Below, one piece after another: positions 26,226 to 34,299 of a stretch of DNA of 64,000 nt. Both the position numbers and the translations under genes were made by a program. The notes under the pieces were generated by a model. The model worked only from the letters and a program-made list of their open reading frames with translations, did no database searches and was not told the origin of the DNA. Source of the stretch: Nostoc edaphicum CCNP1411 (GTDB taxonomy: Bacteria > Cyanobacteriota > Cyanobacteriia > Cyanobacteriales > Nostocaceae). The first letter of the stretch is position 1. Every line of letters begins with the position of its first letter. The stretch is taken from positions 3,596,001 to 3,660,000 of the forward strand of contig NZ_CP054698.1 in assembly GCF_014023275.1 (NCBI RefSeq). Direction: 5' to 3'.

Positions 26226-27557
26226 TTACTTGTTTTGTTGCCAAGCTAAAACTTTTTCTGTTTCTGCCAAGGCTGGACTGATACCAAACCAGCGTCCTAG
26301 AGGATCGCGATATTCAAACAGATACATACTTCTTAGTAAGCTTTGATAGTCCGACTCACCTTTAACTCTCTGCTGCTGCACTACTTCAAACAATAATTCC
26401 CACTGGGATTCATCAATAGCTAATAGCAGATCGTCGCGGTAGTCTTTAATCACGGCTTCTAAGCAGTCCCTAGAAAAAGGTGGATCTTGTCGTTGCAGGC
26501 AGCTATAAAGTAAACCCAATAAGTTACGAATGTGACCACCACTGACGCGACATAGACGATCCAAGGTTTGGGAATGATCGAATAATTCTGTAATTAATAA
26601 AAGCCTGCTATTCAAAGGAACTTCTGGAAAAGCTCTTGCGAGAACTAACTGGCGCACTAGTGACATCCCTGGTTCGTAGTCACTGCCATCTCTTTGCCGC
26701 ACCAATACCATTGGCAGTACTTTTGGTGCAATCCCTCCCCCCAGGCGATTTTTTAGTGTCTCGTACTCATTGGAGAAAATTAATGTTAGAGGAATGGTGT
26801 AAACTAGGTGGCATTTGAGTCGGCGTAACTGTTCACCTCGGTCGATGAAGAGATATTCTGGTTGCGATCGCCCCGATGCTAAGGGACGCATATCTACTCG
26901 ATCCAAATTATCTACAATCACTACCAGTCCTTTTTGACCCCGGAGCTTTAGCTGTTCAACAGCTTTTTCTAAAATTTCTTCGTTAATCGCCTGCAAAATA
27001 CTATTGGTACGTGGTTCCAGATATTGCCTCAGTTGATTCCGCATCTGGGTGCTATCTTTGGTTTTGGCAGTAATTTTGGCAATACCCAAAGACAATTCTG
27101 CTTGTCCAGAAAGCTCTATGGGGCTTTGCAAAAAATCGCCTACTTCTTTAAACAAATTGGTAAAGTAACCGGGTTTGAGTTTGATGTTAATCGCTTCTAA
27201 ACTGGCACTGACTTGACGGGCTACACTCAGCAGAATATCGCTGACATCAATATCCGCCATGTCTAAGTCTTGACTGGACTCAAAATAAACTACATGAAAT
27301 CCCGCCACTTCTAGTTCTGTCTTGAGGCGCTGCAATTCCGTTGACTTACCGCAGCCAATGTGACCCGTAAATAACTGACAGGTTGGCTCATCAGGAGAAA
27401 TCCGAATGATAGTCCGTTGCAATTCTTCGACGATCTTGCAACCACGGACATCAGCAAAATCTATGTAATACTGACGATCTAGCACGTTACTTGTATTTAG
27501 CGTGTAGCTTGGGTTACATGCTTTATAAAAACGTGACAAATTTAATGTCGTTTTCAT
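26226..27557 (-). CDS. AAA/STAND-like P-loop ATPase, partner of the WD40 protein
   Basis: The 443-residue protein starts with a short leader (LSRFYKACNPSYTL, YYIDFADVRGCKIVEEL). Walker A GHIGCGKST follows at 65-73, then a Walker B-like GLVVIVDNLDR, a sensor-like stretch HLVYTIPLTLIF, and a helical C-terminus with FEYRDPLGRWFGISP. It is paralogous along its whole length to the ATPase at 39783-41111 (shared CQL-GH-G-GKSTEL-RLK, VVYF, DNLDR, SGGH-RNLL). In both loci the next gene encodes a scaffold with a related N-domain, so the ATPase probably acts on or with that partner. The first bases upstream are three 12-bp tandem repeats instead of a ribosome site. Confidence 0.8.
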   Translation of the reverse strand: MKTTLNLSRFYKACNPSYTLNTSNVLDRQYYIDFADVRGCKIVEELQRTIIRISPDEPTCQLFTGHIGCGKSTELQRLKTELEVAGFHVVYFESSQDLDMADIDVSDILLSVARQVSASLEAINIKLKPGYFTNLFKEVGDFLQSPIELSGQAELSLGIAKITAKTKDSTQMRNQLRQYLEPRTNSILQAINEEILEKAVEQLKLRGQKGLVVIVDNLDRVDMRPLASGRSQPEYLFIDRGEQLRRLKCHLVYTIPLTLIFSNEYETLKNRLGGGIAPKVLPMVLVRQRDGSDYEPGMSLVRQLVLARAFPEVPLNSRLLLITELFDHSQTLDRLCRVSGGHIRNLLGLLYSCLQRQDPPFSRDCLEAVIKDYRDDLLLAIDESQWELLFEVVQQQRVKGESDYQSLLRSMYLFEYRDPLGRWFGISPALAETEKVLAWQQNK

Positions 27558-27593
27558 GTATGTAGAGGTGTATGTAGACGTGTGTGTAGATGC
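27558..27593 (-). repeat. three 12-bp tandem repeats abutting the ATPase start codon
   Basis: Units GTATGTAGAGGT, GTATGTAGACGT and GTGTGTAGATGC (plus-strand reading) directly precede the start codon of the minus-strand ATPase. They occupy the place where a ribosome site should be. Confidence 0.75.
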
Positions 27594-28248
27594 AGTTTAA
27601 TTCGTATTTTTTATACAAGTAATCTCTATCCGGGATGTAGACATACGATTAACTTGCAAGTTGGTAGTGTCTTGCAAGGGACAGCACTTGGTACAGGACT
27701 ACTGTCAGTAGTATGGTAGAGATTTAATTGACCCTAATAACCTTAAGCATATCTGTCCTTTTTACACCTGCTATTGAGGTTTTGACAATCTCTAGCTTTT
27801 GTTTGAACTGCCACAAACCTTTAGGGCTGGGTGAATCAGTAAAAAAAGTTACTAGATTGCATGGTTCTCAATTTGTATAGCTGACCAGAAGGACTGGTAT
27901 GAATTATAGCAAGCTATACAGAGATTCAGGAATACTTAGCTATCATTTCACATTCTATTTGTCAAGAAAACAAAATCCTAAACATCTAAATTAATATTTT
28001 GTAATCTTTAGGAAAAAAATCTTCAACAATAACTTGTCAAAAAGACTACAGTCAGTTAAAAATGGACACCGGAAACTTTAATGGGAATAGTGACTAGCGC
28101 CATAATCTTTGTGTAGTTACTGTAAAGTGTTACTAAAAATAAAAAAAGTCTTGAGGAGAGCGGCTAACAGATGCCAACAGTGTTTACTGAAATTAATAAT
28201 GATACAAATGCGTCAAGGAATTTAGATTGCAATCAAAAAGGGGTTTGA
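27594..28248. other. divergent promoter region of the ATPase and ftsQ genes
   Basis: About 655 bp of A/T-rich sequence without a gene. Minor palindromes (CTACTG/CAGTAG near 27698) are present, but nothing I can name. A GAGGAGAG purine block at about 28154 is too far from ftsQ to be its ribosome site. Confidence 0.5.
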
Positions 28249-29082
28249 ATGGCTGGCATAATATCAGTTTCCCGCACGGATCTAGCCCAGCGTCGTAAAA
28301 AATTACGTCGGCAGCGGCAGATGAAAATTATTCAGGCTATTTGGCGAACCTTTGCTATTACTGGTTTGGCGGGTGGATTACTGTGGATGGCAGTCCAACC
28401 AGTGTGGATGCTAAAAGCTCCCAAGCAAATAGTGATGAAATCAGGCAATAAATTACTGTCGGATGAAACAACTCAGTCACTGTTGGTGTTATCTTACCCC
28501 CAGTCTTTGTGGCGGATTGAACCGTCGGCGATCGCTAACTCTCTGAAGAAACAACCAACTATTGCCCAAGCGATCGTGAGACGCCGCCTCTTTCCTCCTG
28601 GATTATTCATCGAAATTCAAGAACGAGTACCTGTAGCAGTAACTCAAACACGTGACAACAAAAAAGTAACTATTGGCTTACTAGATGCAAGTGGGGCCTG
28701 GATACCCTTAGAAAAATACACATCACTGAATCCCACTAGGAAATTACCAAATCTCAGAGTAATTGGTTCACCAAAACAATACTACCTCTACTGGACTCAA
28801 CTTCATGAAGCTGTCAGCCAAAGTTCTGTGAAAGTGATGGAAGTTGATTGCCAAAATCCAACGAATTTAATTTTGAAAACAGAATTAGGAAATGTGCATC
28901 TCGGCGTTCCAGGCCCTCAGTTATCTGAACAAATCAAGCTACTCGCCCAAATGCGGCATTTAACAGCAAAATTCAATTCTGGTCAAATAGAGTATATTGA
29001 TCTGAAAAATCCCGAATTCCCCTTAGTACAAATGAACCAAAAAGATCAAAAATCAACTCCTAAAATCCCTAAAAATATCTAG
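28249..29082 (+). CDS. ftsQ: FtsQ/DivIB-type cell division protein
   Basis: The 277-residue bitopic membrane protein has a basic cytoplasmic N-terminus (RRKKLRRQRQMK), one membrane segment (about 40-58, FAITGLAGGLLWMAV), and a POTRA domain (about 65-135; GNKLLSDETTQSLLVLSYPQ, IVRRRLFPPGLFIEIQERVP). The FtsQ beta domain follows, ending IEYIDLKNPEFPLVQM. FtsQ links early and late divisome proteins at the septum. It precedes ftsZ in the same direction, an order I recall from filamentous cyanobacteria. The gap of nearly 780 bp to ftsZ implies a separate ftsZ promoter. Confidence 0.88.
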   Translation: MAGIISVSRTDLAQRRKKLRRQRQMKIIQAIWRTFAITGLAGGLLWMAVQPVWMLKAPKQIVMKSGNKLLSDETTQSLLVLSYPQSLWRIEPSAIANSLKKQPTIAQAIVRRRLFPPGLFIEIQERVPVAVTQTRDNKKVTIGLLDASGAWIPLEKYTSLNPTRKLPNLRVIGSPKQYYLYWTQLHEAVSQSSVKVMEVDCQNPTNLILKTELGNVHLGVPGPQLSEQIKLLAQMRHLTAKFNSGQIEYIDLKNPEFPLVQMNQKDQKSTPKIPKNI

Positions 29083-29487
29083 GGTGTTTAATGTATTGAT
29101 AGCTCTTAGTAAATTAAGAAGCTTTATGCTGATAAATATATTTATTATTTTCAGTTTTCCCACAACCCTGACGAAAATCGGCATTAACTTCTAAAAAGAC
29201 AGTTTACCGAGGTTGCAAACTGTAACAGAAAATGCCACCCAAAATTGCGTAAGCATTGCTTCTGGGCAATAAATTTAGACCATTCTGTACCGTAATTTTT
29301 ATTAGGTGACGAAACCTCTTAGAAAATCTTGATTTATTGACTGTACTAGTGAGGGTTCTCGTAGGATAGACTATTGCTCCAACAAAGTGTCCATTAAGAC
29401 CCCCCAGGCAACAAATTAATCAGGTATAGTCTGACAAGTAAATTCTTGCTTAGTTTAACTTAAGGATAAGTAAGTAAAAGGTAAATT
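29083..29487. other. ftsQ-ftsZ gap, first part
   Basis: About 400 bp, A/T-rich, probably holding an ftsZ promoter. A weak inverted repeat (CAGTTT and AAACTG, about 29200-29222) is the only structure seen. Confidence 0.45.
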
Positions 29488-29799
29488 TTGTGTCTAAAGT
29501 TGCAATTATCCCCAATGGTGAAACCTATTAACAATATTATTGAGGCAGAGAAGATACGCTGTAGTGTGTCTTTACAAGTTATGCCCTCCCCTGAGAATAA
29601 TGAAGAGATTAATGTCTGGTTGAAGTTATACAGGTCACTTTTAGATAAATATAGGTATACTTCTCTAGAATTGGCTGTGCGATCGGCTGCCCTAAAAGCT
29701 TATCCCATAGCAAATTTTCGCACTACCAATTCTGTTAGGCTTGGCAGTAGTGAAAATAATAAAGAACAGTGCCATAGTATTGTGGCAGTGTCAAACTAA
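29488..29799 (+). CDS. small hypothetical ORF between ftsQ and ftsZ
   Basis: This frame gives 103 residues from TTG 29488 (AAAGG about 6 bases before) or 94 from ATG 29515 (no ribosome site). The middle looks protein-like (EINVWLKLYRSLLDKYRYTS, then LELAVRSAALKAYP), amphipathic and helical, but I recognise no family. It may be a real small gene or part of the ftsZ leader. Confidence 0.33.
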   Translation: MCLKLQLSPMVKPINNIIEAEKIRCSVSLQVMPSPENNEEINVWLKLYRSLLDKYRYTSLELAVRSAALKAYPIANFRTTNSVRLGSSENNKEQCHSIVAVSN

Positions 29800-29859
29800 A
29801 GTTGACTCTTAGGTGAATAACACCTGAAAAAGTCGTTTATCTACCCTTTCACAAATCCA

Positions 29860-31176
29860 ATGACACTTGATAATAACCAAGGACTTAACTATAAAAATTC
29901 CCAATCTACGGGACAGCCGGGATTCTCTCTGGCAGTTAACTCGACCAATCCCTTTAATAACTCTGGGCTGAACTTCGGACAAAATCACGATAATAAGAAG
30001 ATTTCTGCGGAAAATAGCCGAATAGGTGAGATTGTTCCTGGTCGGGTGGCCAACATCAAAGTGATTGGTGTCGGTGGTGGTGGTGGCAATGCTGTTAACC
30101 GCATGATCGAGTCTGATGTTTCTGGGGTAGAGTTTTGGTCAATTAACACTGATGCCCAAGCTTTAACTCTGGCAGGCGCTCCAAGTCGATTGCAAATTGG
30201 ACAGAAGCTAACGCGGGGTTTAGGAGCAGGCGGTAATCCTGCAATCGGTCAAAAGGCAGCTGAGGAATCACGGGACGAAATTGCTACAGCTTTGGAGGGT
30301 GCAGACTTAGTATTTATTACTGCTGGTATGGGTGGTGGTACTGGGACGGGTGCAGCCCCAATCGTGGCAGAAGTAGCTAAAGAAATGGGCGCTCTCACTG
30401 TTGGTGTTGTCACACGTCCATTTGTCTTTGAGGGACGCCGCCGCACTAGCCAAGCAGAACAAGGTATTGAAGGACTAAAAAGTAGAGTAGATACACTGAT
30501 CATTATCCCCAACAACAAACTGCTGGAAGTGATCCCCGAACAAACACCTGTGCAAGAAGCTTTTCGTTATGCAGATGATGTGCTGCGTCAAGGGGTGCAA
30601 GGTATTTCTGATATCATCACGATCCCCGGTTTGGTAAACGTTGACTTTGCTGATGTTCGGGCTGTGATGGCAGATGCGGGATCGGCATTGATGGGAATTG
30701 GCGTTAGCTCTGGAAAATCTAGGGCTAGAGAAGCTGCGATCGCAGCTATTTCTTCACCGTTACTAGAATGTTCTATTGAAGGCGCAAGAGGGGTTGTATT
30801 TAATATTACTGGTGGTACTGACCTCACCTTGCATGAAGTGAATGCTGCCGCAGAAGCAATCTATGAAGTAGTTGATCCCAACGCCAATATTATTTTTGGG
30901 GCCGTAATTGATGACAGACTTCAAGGTGAGGTGAGAATTACTGTAATTGCCACTGGGTTTACAGGTGAAGTACAAGCTGCGGTACAACAAAGTGTGGCTA
31001 ACGTTCGAGTAGCACCGAATGCCTCGAAGCGAACAACAACCCCGCAACCCGCAGTTAATCCCCCAACCTCAACTCCAAGTTCAACTCCAACTCCAACTCC
31101 AATTCCAGAACCAAAAGAAAAACCTGGATTGGATATACCTGATTTTCTGAGAAACCGACGTACACCAAGGAATTAA
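29860..31176 (+). CDS. ftsZ: cell division GTPase FtsZ
   Basis: The 438-residue tubulin homologue forms the division ring. A 60-residue Asn/Ser-rich N-terminal extension, typical of filamentous cyanobacteria, precedes the core: [15 protein letters not shown], the GTP signature [12 protein letters not shown], the [11 protein letters not shown] region, and the synergy-loop residues in [20 protein letters not shown]. The C-terminal linker is Pro/Thr-rich ([13 protein letters not shown]) and ends with the partner-binding peptide [13 protein letters not shown] trust ATG 29860 from the conserved MTLDNNQ start, although no good ribosome site is visible. It is complete. Confidence 0.98.
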   Translation: MTLDNNQGLNYKNSQSTGQPGFSLAVNSTNPFNNSGLNFGQNHDNKKISAENSRIGEIVPGRVANIKVIGVGGGGGNAVNRMIESDVSGVEFWSINTDAQALTLAGAPSRLQIGQKLTRGLGAGGNPAIGQKAAEESRDEIATALEGADLVFITAGMGGGTGTGAAPIVAEVAKEMGALTVGVVTRPFVFEGRRRTSQAEQGIEGLKSRVDTLIIIPNNKLLEVIPEQTPVQEAFRYADDVLRQGVQGISDIITIPGLVNVDFADVRAVMADAGSALMGIGVSSGKSRAREAAIAAISSPLLECSIEGARGVVFNITGGTDLTLHEVNAAAEAIYEVVDPNANIIFGAVIDDRLQGEVRITVIATGFTGEVQAAVQQSVANVRVAPNASKRTTTPQPAVNPPTSTPSSTPTPTPIPEPKEKPGLDIPDFLRNRRTPRN

Positions 31177-31539
31177 AAGATTTTGATTTGAGATTTTAGA
31201 TTAACTAAGCAGTCTCAGGTCAGGCTGAACGCTGTATAAAATCTGCTACTTCCACCAGGGTTTTACCAAGGGCAGGGGTAAGCAATCTTTTGCCATCCCC
31301 AATTTTGCCAATTGGTAAAAAACTTGTCAACGCTACTTTATAGAATGAACTTGGGCAGGAGTCTGCTGATTCACATCGTCAGCTATACTTCTGGAACAAA
31401 AAAACCAGGAAGACCTGCCCAAATAGGAATGCGTAGGCGTAGCTAGTCGTAGACATTGATACATCTACCCATCGCGATCCATTAAACTTAATATCCGGTA
31501 TAAGTAATATACTTACTCAAGGCAAGTTGCTTAGAGAAC
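31177..31539. other. ftsZ-gshB convergent gap with hairpins
   Basis: No gene. A near-palindrome TTTTGCCAATTGGTAAAA lies at about 31303-31320. A 9-bp pair TTGGGCAGG (31351-31359) and CCTGCCCAA (31414-31422) encloses two small hairpins. A dispersed-repeat block (GCGTAGGCGTAGC) lies near 31431. Confidence 0.5.
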
Positions 31540-32520
31540 TTACTCACGCAAGTATCCAACGGAAGTCTGTTCAATCCATTGAATTACCTGATGACCAAGG
31601 AGAGTGCCATCTAGTCGGTCAATCTCACGAATTCCGGTGGGACTGGTGACGTTAACTTCAGTCAGGTAGCCACCGATAATGTCAATACCCACAAAGATTA
31701 AGCCGTCTTGGCGTAAGCGTTCGGCTAATTGGGTACAGATTTCATACTCTCTTGGCGTAATTTCGGTTTGAGCGACTGTACCACCAGTTGCCATATTATT
31801 ACGAAAATCAGTTCCACTAGAGAGGCGATTGAGCGCACCAATCGGTTCGCCATTGAGCAGGATAATTCGCTTATCTCCCTCTTTTGCCTCTGGTAAATAG
31901 GTTTGTACCATTACTGGCACTCGGCCTTGGAGGGTACTGAGTTCGACAATGGAGTTAAAATTGCGATCGCCTGATTGCAAAAATAAAATTCCTTCCCCAG
32001 CTTTGTTACCTAGTGGTTTGAGAACCGTAGCCCCTTTTGCTTCCACAAATTGCCGGATAAACTCCTTATCAGCACTGACAATGGTTTCTGGAATCGCCTT
32101 AGTAAACTGGAGGGCATACATTTTTTCATTTGCCCCTCGGATGCCGCTCGGACTGTTAATTACCAGGGTTTTATTTTGGTCAATGTAATCGAGAATATAG
32201 GTGGCATAGAGGTAGGAATCATTGACTGGTGGATCTGTCCTCATAAATACGGCGTCCATTGTCTCTAAAGAAGTTAAGGAGGAATCGCTCAACTTATACC
32301 AAGGATTCACCGCTACCCAGCGTCTCTCCAGCAACTGCACTGGTACAACTTCAACTCGCTGTAGGAAAGCCCAAGCTTTGCCCTCCACCACACTCAGCAA
32401 ATTTGCTTGAGTCACCCAGACTTCGTGTCCCAGGATTTGCGCTGCTTCAATTAAGGCAACACTGGTATCATGACACGGGTCAAGCAGATGGATAGGATCA
32501 ATGATAAAAGCCAGTTTCAC
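31540..32520 (-). CDS. gshB: glutathione synthetase
   Basis: The 326-residue ATP-grasp ligase joins gamma-glutamylcysteine and glycine. It begins MKLAFIIDPIHLLDPCHDTS, then shows AVFMRTDPPVNDSYLYATYI, NSPSGIRGANEKMYAL, ATVLKPLGNKAGEGILFL, RIILLNGEPIGALNR and the C-terminal GIDIIGGYLTEVNVTSPTGI. The start is GTG 32520. The glutathione-dependent glutaredoxin gene lies upstream, 230 bp away, in the same direction, so the two form a glutathione-redox pair, possibly on separate transcripts. The length is normal. Confidence 0.95.
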   Translation of the reverse strand: MKLAFIIDPIHLLDPCHDTSVALIEAAQILGHEVWVTQANLLSVVEGKAWAFLQRVEVVPVQLLERRWVAVNPWYKLSDSSLTSLETMDAVFMRTDPPVNDSYLYATYILDYIDQNKTLVINSPSGIRGANEKMYALQFTKAIPETIVSADKEFIRQFVEAKGATVLKPLGNKAGEGILFLQSGDRNFNSIVELSTLQGRVPVMVQTYLPEAKEGDKRIILLNGEPIGALNRLSSGTDFRNNMATGGTVAQTEITPREYEICTQLAERLRQDGLIFVGIDIIGGYLTEVNVTSPTGIREIDRLDGTLLGHQVIQWIEQTSVGYLRE

Positions 32521-32750
32521 CCTTTATACCTCAATCACCAAGAAATTAAATGGTTATTCAACTATTATCTCTTGATGCTCTCACCAATTGACGTATATCT
32601 GTACTGCTCAGTAAAACCTGGAGAGTAAAATCTTGTAGACATATTCGCTTTTGTGGGAAAAGCTCTTAGACAAGAGATAGCGTGTTGTTTGTTTTAGAGT
32701 TGTAGCGACTGCCGTGTAATTTGCAGCGGCCGCTAGCGCACTTATAGAAT

Positions 32751-33023
32751 CTAAACGCTATTGCTAGAAGTTAGTAGCTCATCCAGCTTGCCTTGACTAT
32801 CTAAAGCATGGATATCATCACAACCACCAACATGATCATCATTAATGAAAATTTGCGGTAAAGAGCGGCGTCCATTTGCCCTTTGAGCCATTTTACTTCT
32901 GGCTGCTTCATCTCCATCAATGCTGTATTCGATAAATTCAACACCCTTGTTTTTCAGCAAACTTTTGGCACGGATACAAAACGGGCAAGTTCTCCAAGTG
33001 TAAATTTCTACTTTTGCAGCCAT
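32751..33023 (-). CDS. grxC: glutaredoxin 3, dithiol type
   Basis: The 90-residue protein has the thioredoxin-fold redox site CPFC in WRTCPFCIRAKSLL (residues 13-16), the cis-proline in RSLPQIFI and the glutathione-binding GGCDDIHAL. CPFC rather than CPYC is the only variation. It reduces protein and glutathione mixed disulfides in the cytosol using glutathione, whose last synthetic step is encoded by the next gene. Confidence 0.93.
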   Translation of the reverse strand: MAAKVEIYTWRTCPFCIRAKSLLKNKGVEFIEYSIDGDEAARSKMAQRANGRRSLPQIFINDDHVGGCDDIHALDSQGKLDELLTSSNSV

Positions 33024-33262
33024 AAAGTCCTCAAATTGATTTCATGCTTCTTAATTTTAGAACTTTGCCACTGACTGTAGCTGCTTTATCCCGTTTTGAC
33101 CTGATCTTTAAAAGTTGCTAAGTGGGTTTACGATGCTTGATGAAGGTGAGTTCACTAGAACCCCTATCATTCAAAAATCCCACAGCTATAACGGGTGGGA
33201 GTATGAAAAACTTAGTAATTATGATGTTTGAGTATCTATTTAATAAGTAAATTTTATAGTTT

Positions 33263-33309
33263 TAGGAGACACACCTGAATCCGACAAGGGATGCATCTAG
33301 TGTCTCCTA
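33263..33309. repeat. 10-bp inverted repeat after the PEP-CTERM gene
   Basis: TAGGAGACAC (33263-33272) pairs with GTGTCTCCTA (33300-33309). It sits just past the stop codon of the minus-strand PEP-CTERM gene, but no T-run follows, so termination is uncertain. Confidence 0.55.
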
Positions 33310-33318
33310 GTAAAGCTT

Positions 33319-34053
33319 CTAGGCGACTGTCATTGAAGCTGATACTAAAGGCTTTTTCTTCGCTATTCTCAGCGCACCCACAGCAAATAGACCAAGGGCA
33401 ACTACTGTAGTAGGCTCAGGCACTTTTTTAGGTGGTGGTGGTGGGGGTGTATAGTAAGGGGCTTGTCCTTTGAGTTTACTGCTTCCGTTACGATTGCTTC
33501 CAGAACCAACACTCATTAGGCGCACTCCAAAGTTTTCCTGAGAAAACTGAGCCAACGTTAAAGCTTTTGAAGTATGGGATAGGGTAAAGATGGTAGATTG
33601 AATATCGCCTTTTCCTTGACCTATACCTTCTTGACCAATTTCTACACCAGCATCAAAGAAGTTCTTCTGGTTCCCGTTGCCGTTCAAATTGTTACTATTG
33701 CCGCCCACAGAGTCAACTGTTCCAGCAGGGCCAAATTTGCTAGCTGTTACATCTTTACCTACTACTTGAAGACCGCTAAGAAGTGAGTTATCTAAAATGT
33801 TAAAGAAAATACCTCGTATGTCAGCAATTTTGTTGCTACCAGTGGATAAATAATCTACTTTAAACTGAACTTTGCCAGACCCCGCTATTGAGTCATCTAA
33901 GGTAAACTTCACCTGAGTATCCGAACCTGTGAAGTCGTTGATAGTGAAATTCATCGAAGCGGCATTAGCAGGGGCAAAAGCAGAAGACGATATCACCACG
34001 GCAGTAGCAGCCAAAAACGCAGGTATTGTTGTGGTGGAAAATAGATGTTTCAT
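33319..34053 (-). CDS. exported PEP-CTERM sorting-domain protein
   Basis: The 244-residue product has a signal peptide (PAFLAATAVVISSSAFAPANA). A beta-rich, Gly/Ser/Asn-rich body follows with asparagine-rich GGNSNNLNGNGNQKNF, a proline run (YYTPPPPPPKK), and a C-terminal sorting signal VPEPTTVVALGLFAVGALRI followed by KKK. That is the PEP-CTERM tripartite signal recognised by exosortase-type transpeptidases; no exosortase gene is in this window. The start is ATG 34053; an earlier TTG is less likely. The target is the cell surface or matrix; the function of the body is unknown. Confidence 0.85.
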   Translation of the reverse strand: MKHLFSTTTIPAFLAATAVVISSSAFAPANAASMNFTINDFTGSDTQVKFTLDDSIAGSGKVQFKVDYLSTGSNKIADIRGIFFNILDNSLLSGLQVVGKDVTASKFGPAGTVDSVGGNSNNLNGNGNQKNFFDAGVEIGQEGIGQGKGDIQSTIFTLSHTSKALTLAQFSQENFGVRLMSVGSGSNRNGSSKLKGQAPYYTPPPPPPKKVPEPTTVVALGLFAVGALRIAKKKPLVSASMTVA

Positions 34054-34239
34054 GTTAATCAATGTTTGGAAAAGAAAATGGTAAGACTCAGTTGCTAATG
34101 ATGGGAATTTGCTGCTTTCTATCCATGTAAAATCAGATGCACCCAGTGAAAAGTCTTTTACTACTCTAGATATTCAATTAGAAGTTGTCTATGATACCAG
34201 CCTTAGTTCAAAAAGACTTTATTTTTAGCTTCATACAAG

Positions 34240-34268
34240 AAAAAACCCAGTATTGCTACTGAGTTTTA
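34240..34268 (-). terminator. hflX intrinsic terminator
   Basis: On the minus strand, AAAACTCAGTA and TACTGGGTTTT pair with one G-U wobble and are followed by a six-T tract, about 30 bases after the hflX stop. On the plus strand the wobble becomes a mismatch, which supports minus-strand use. Confidence 0.82.
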
Positions 34269-34299
34269 TTAACATTAAATATTGATGCAATTCTAGTAT

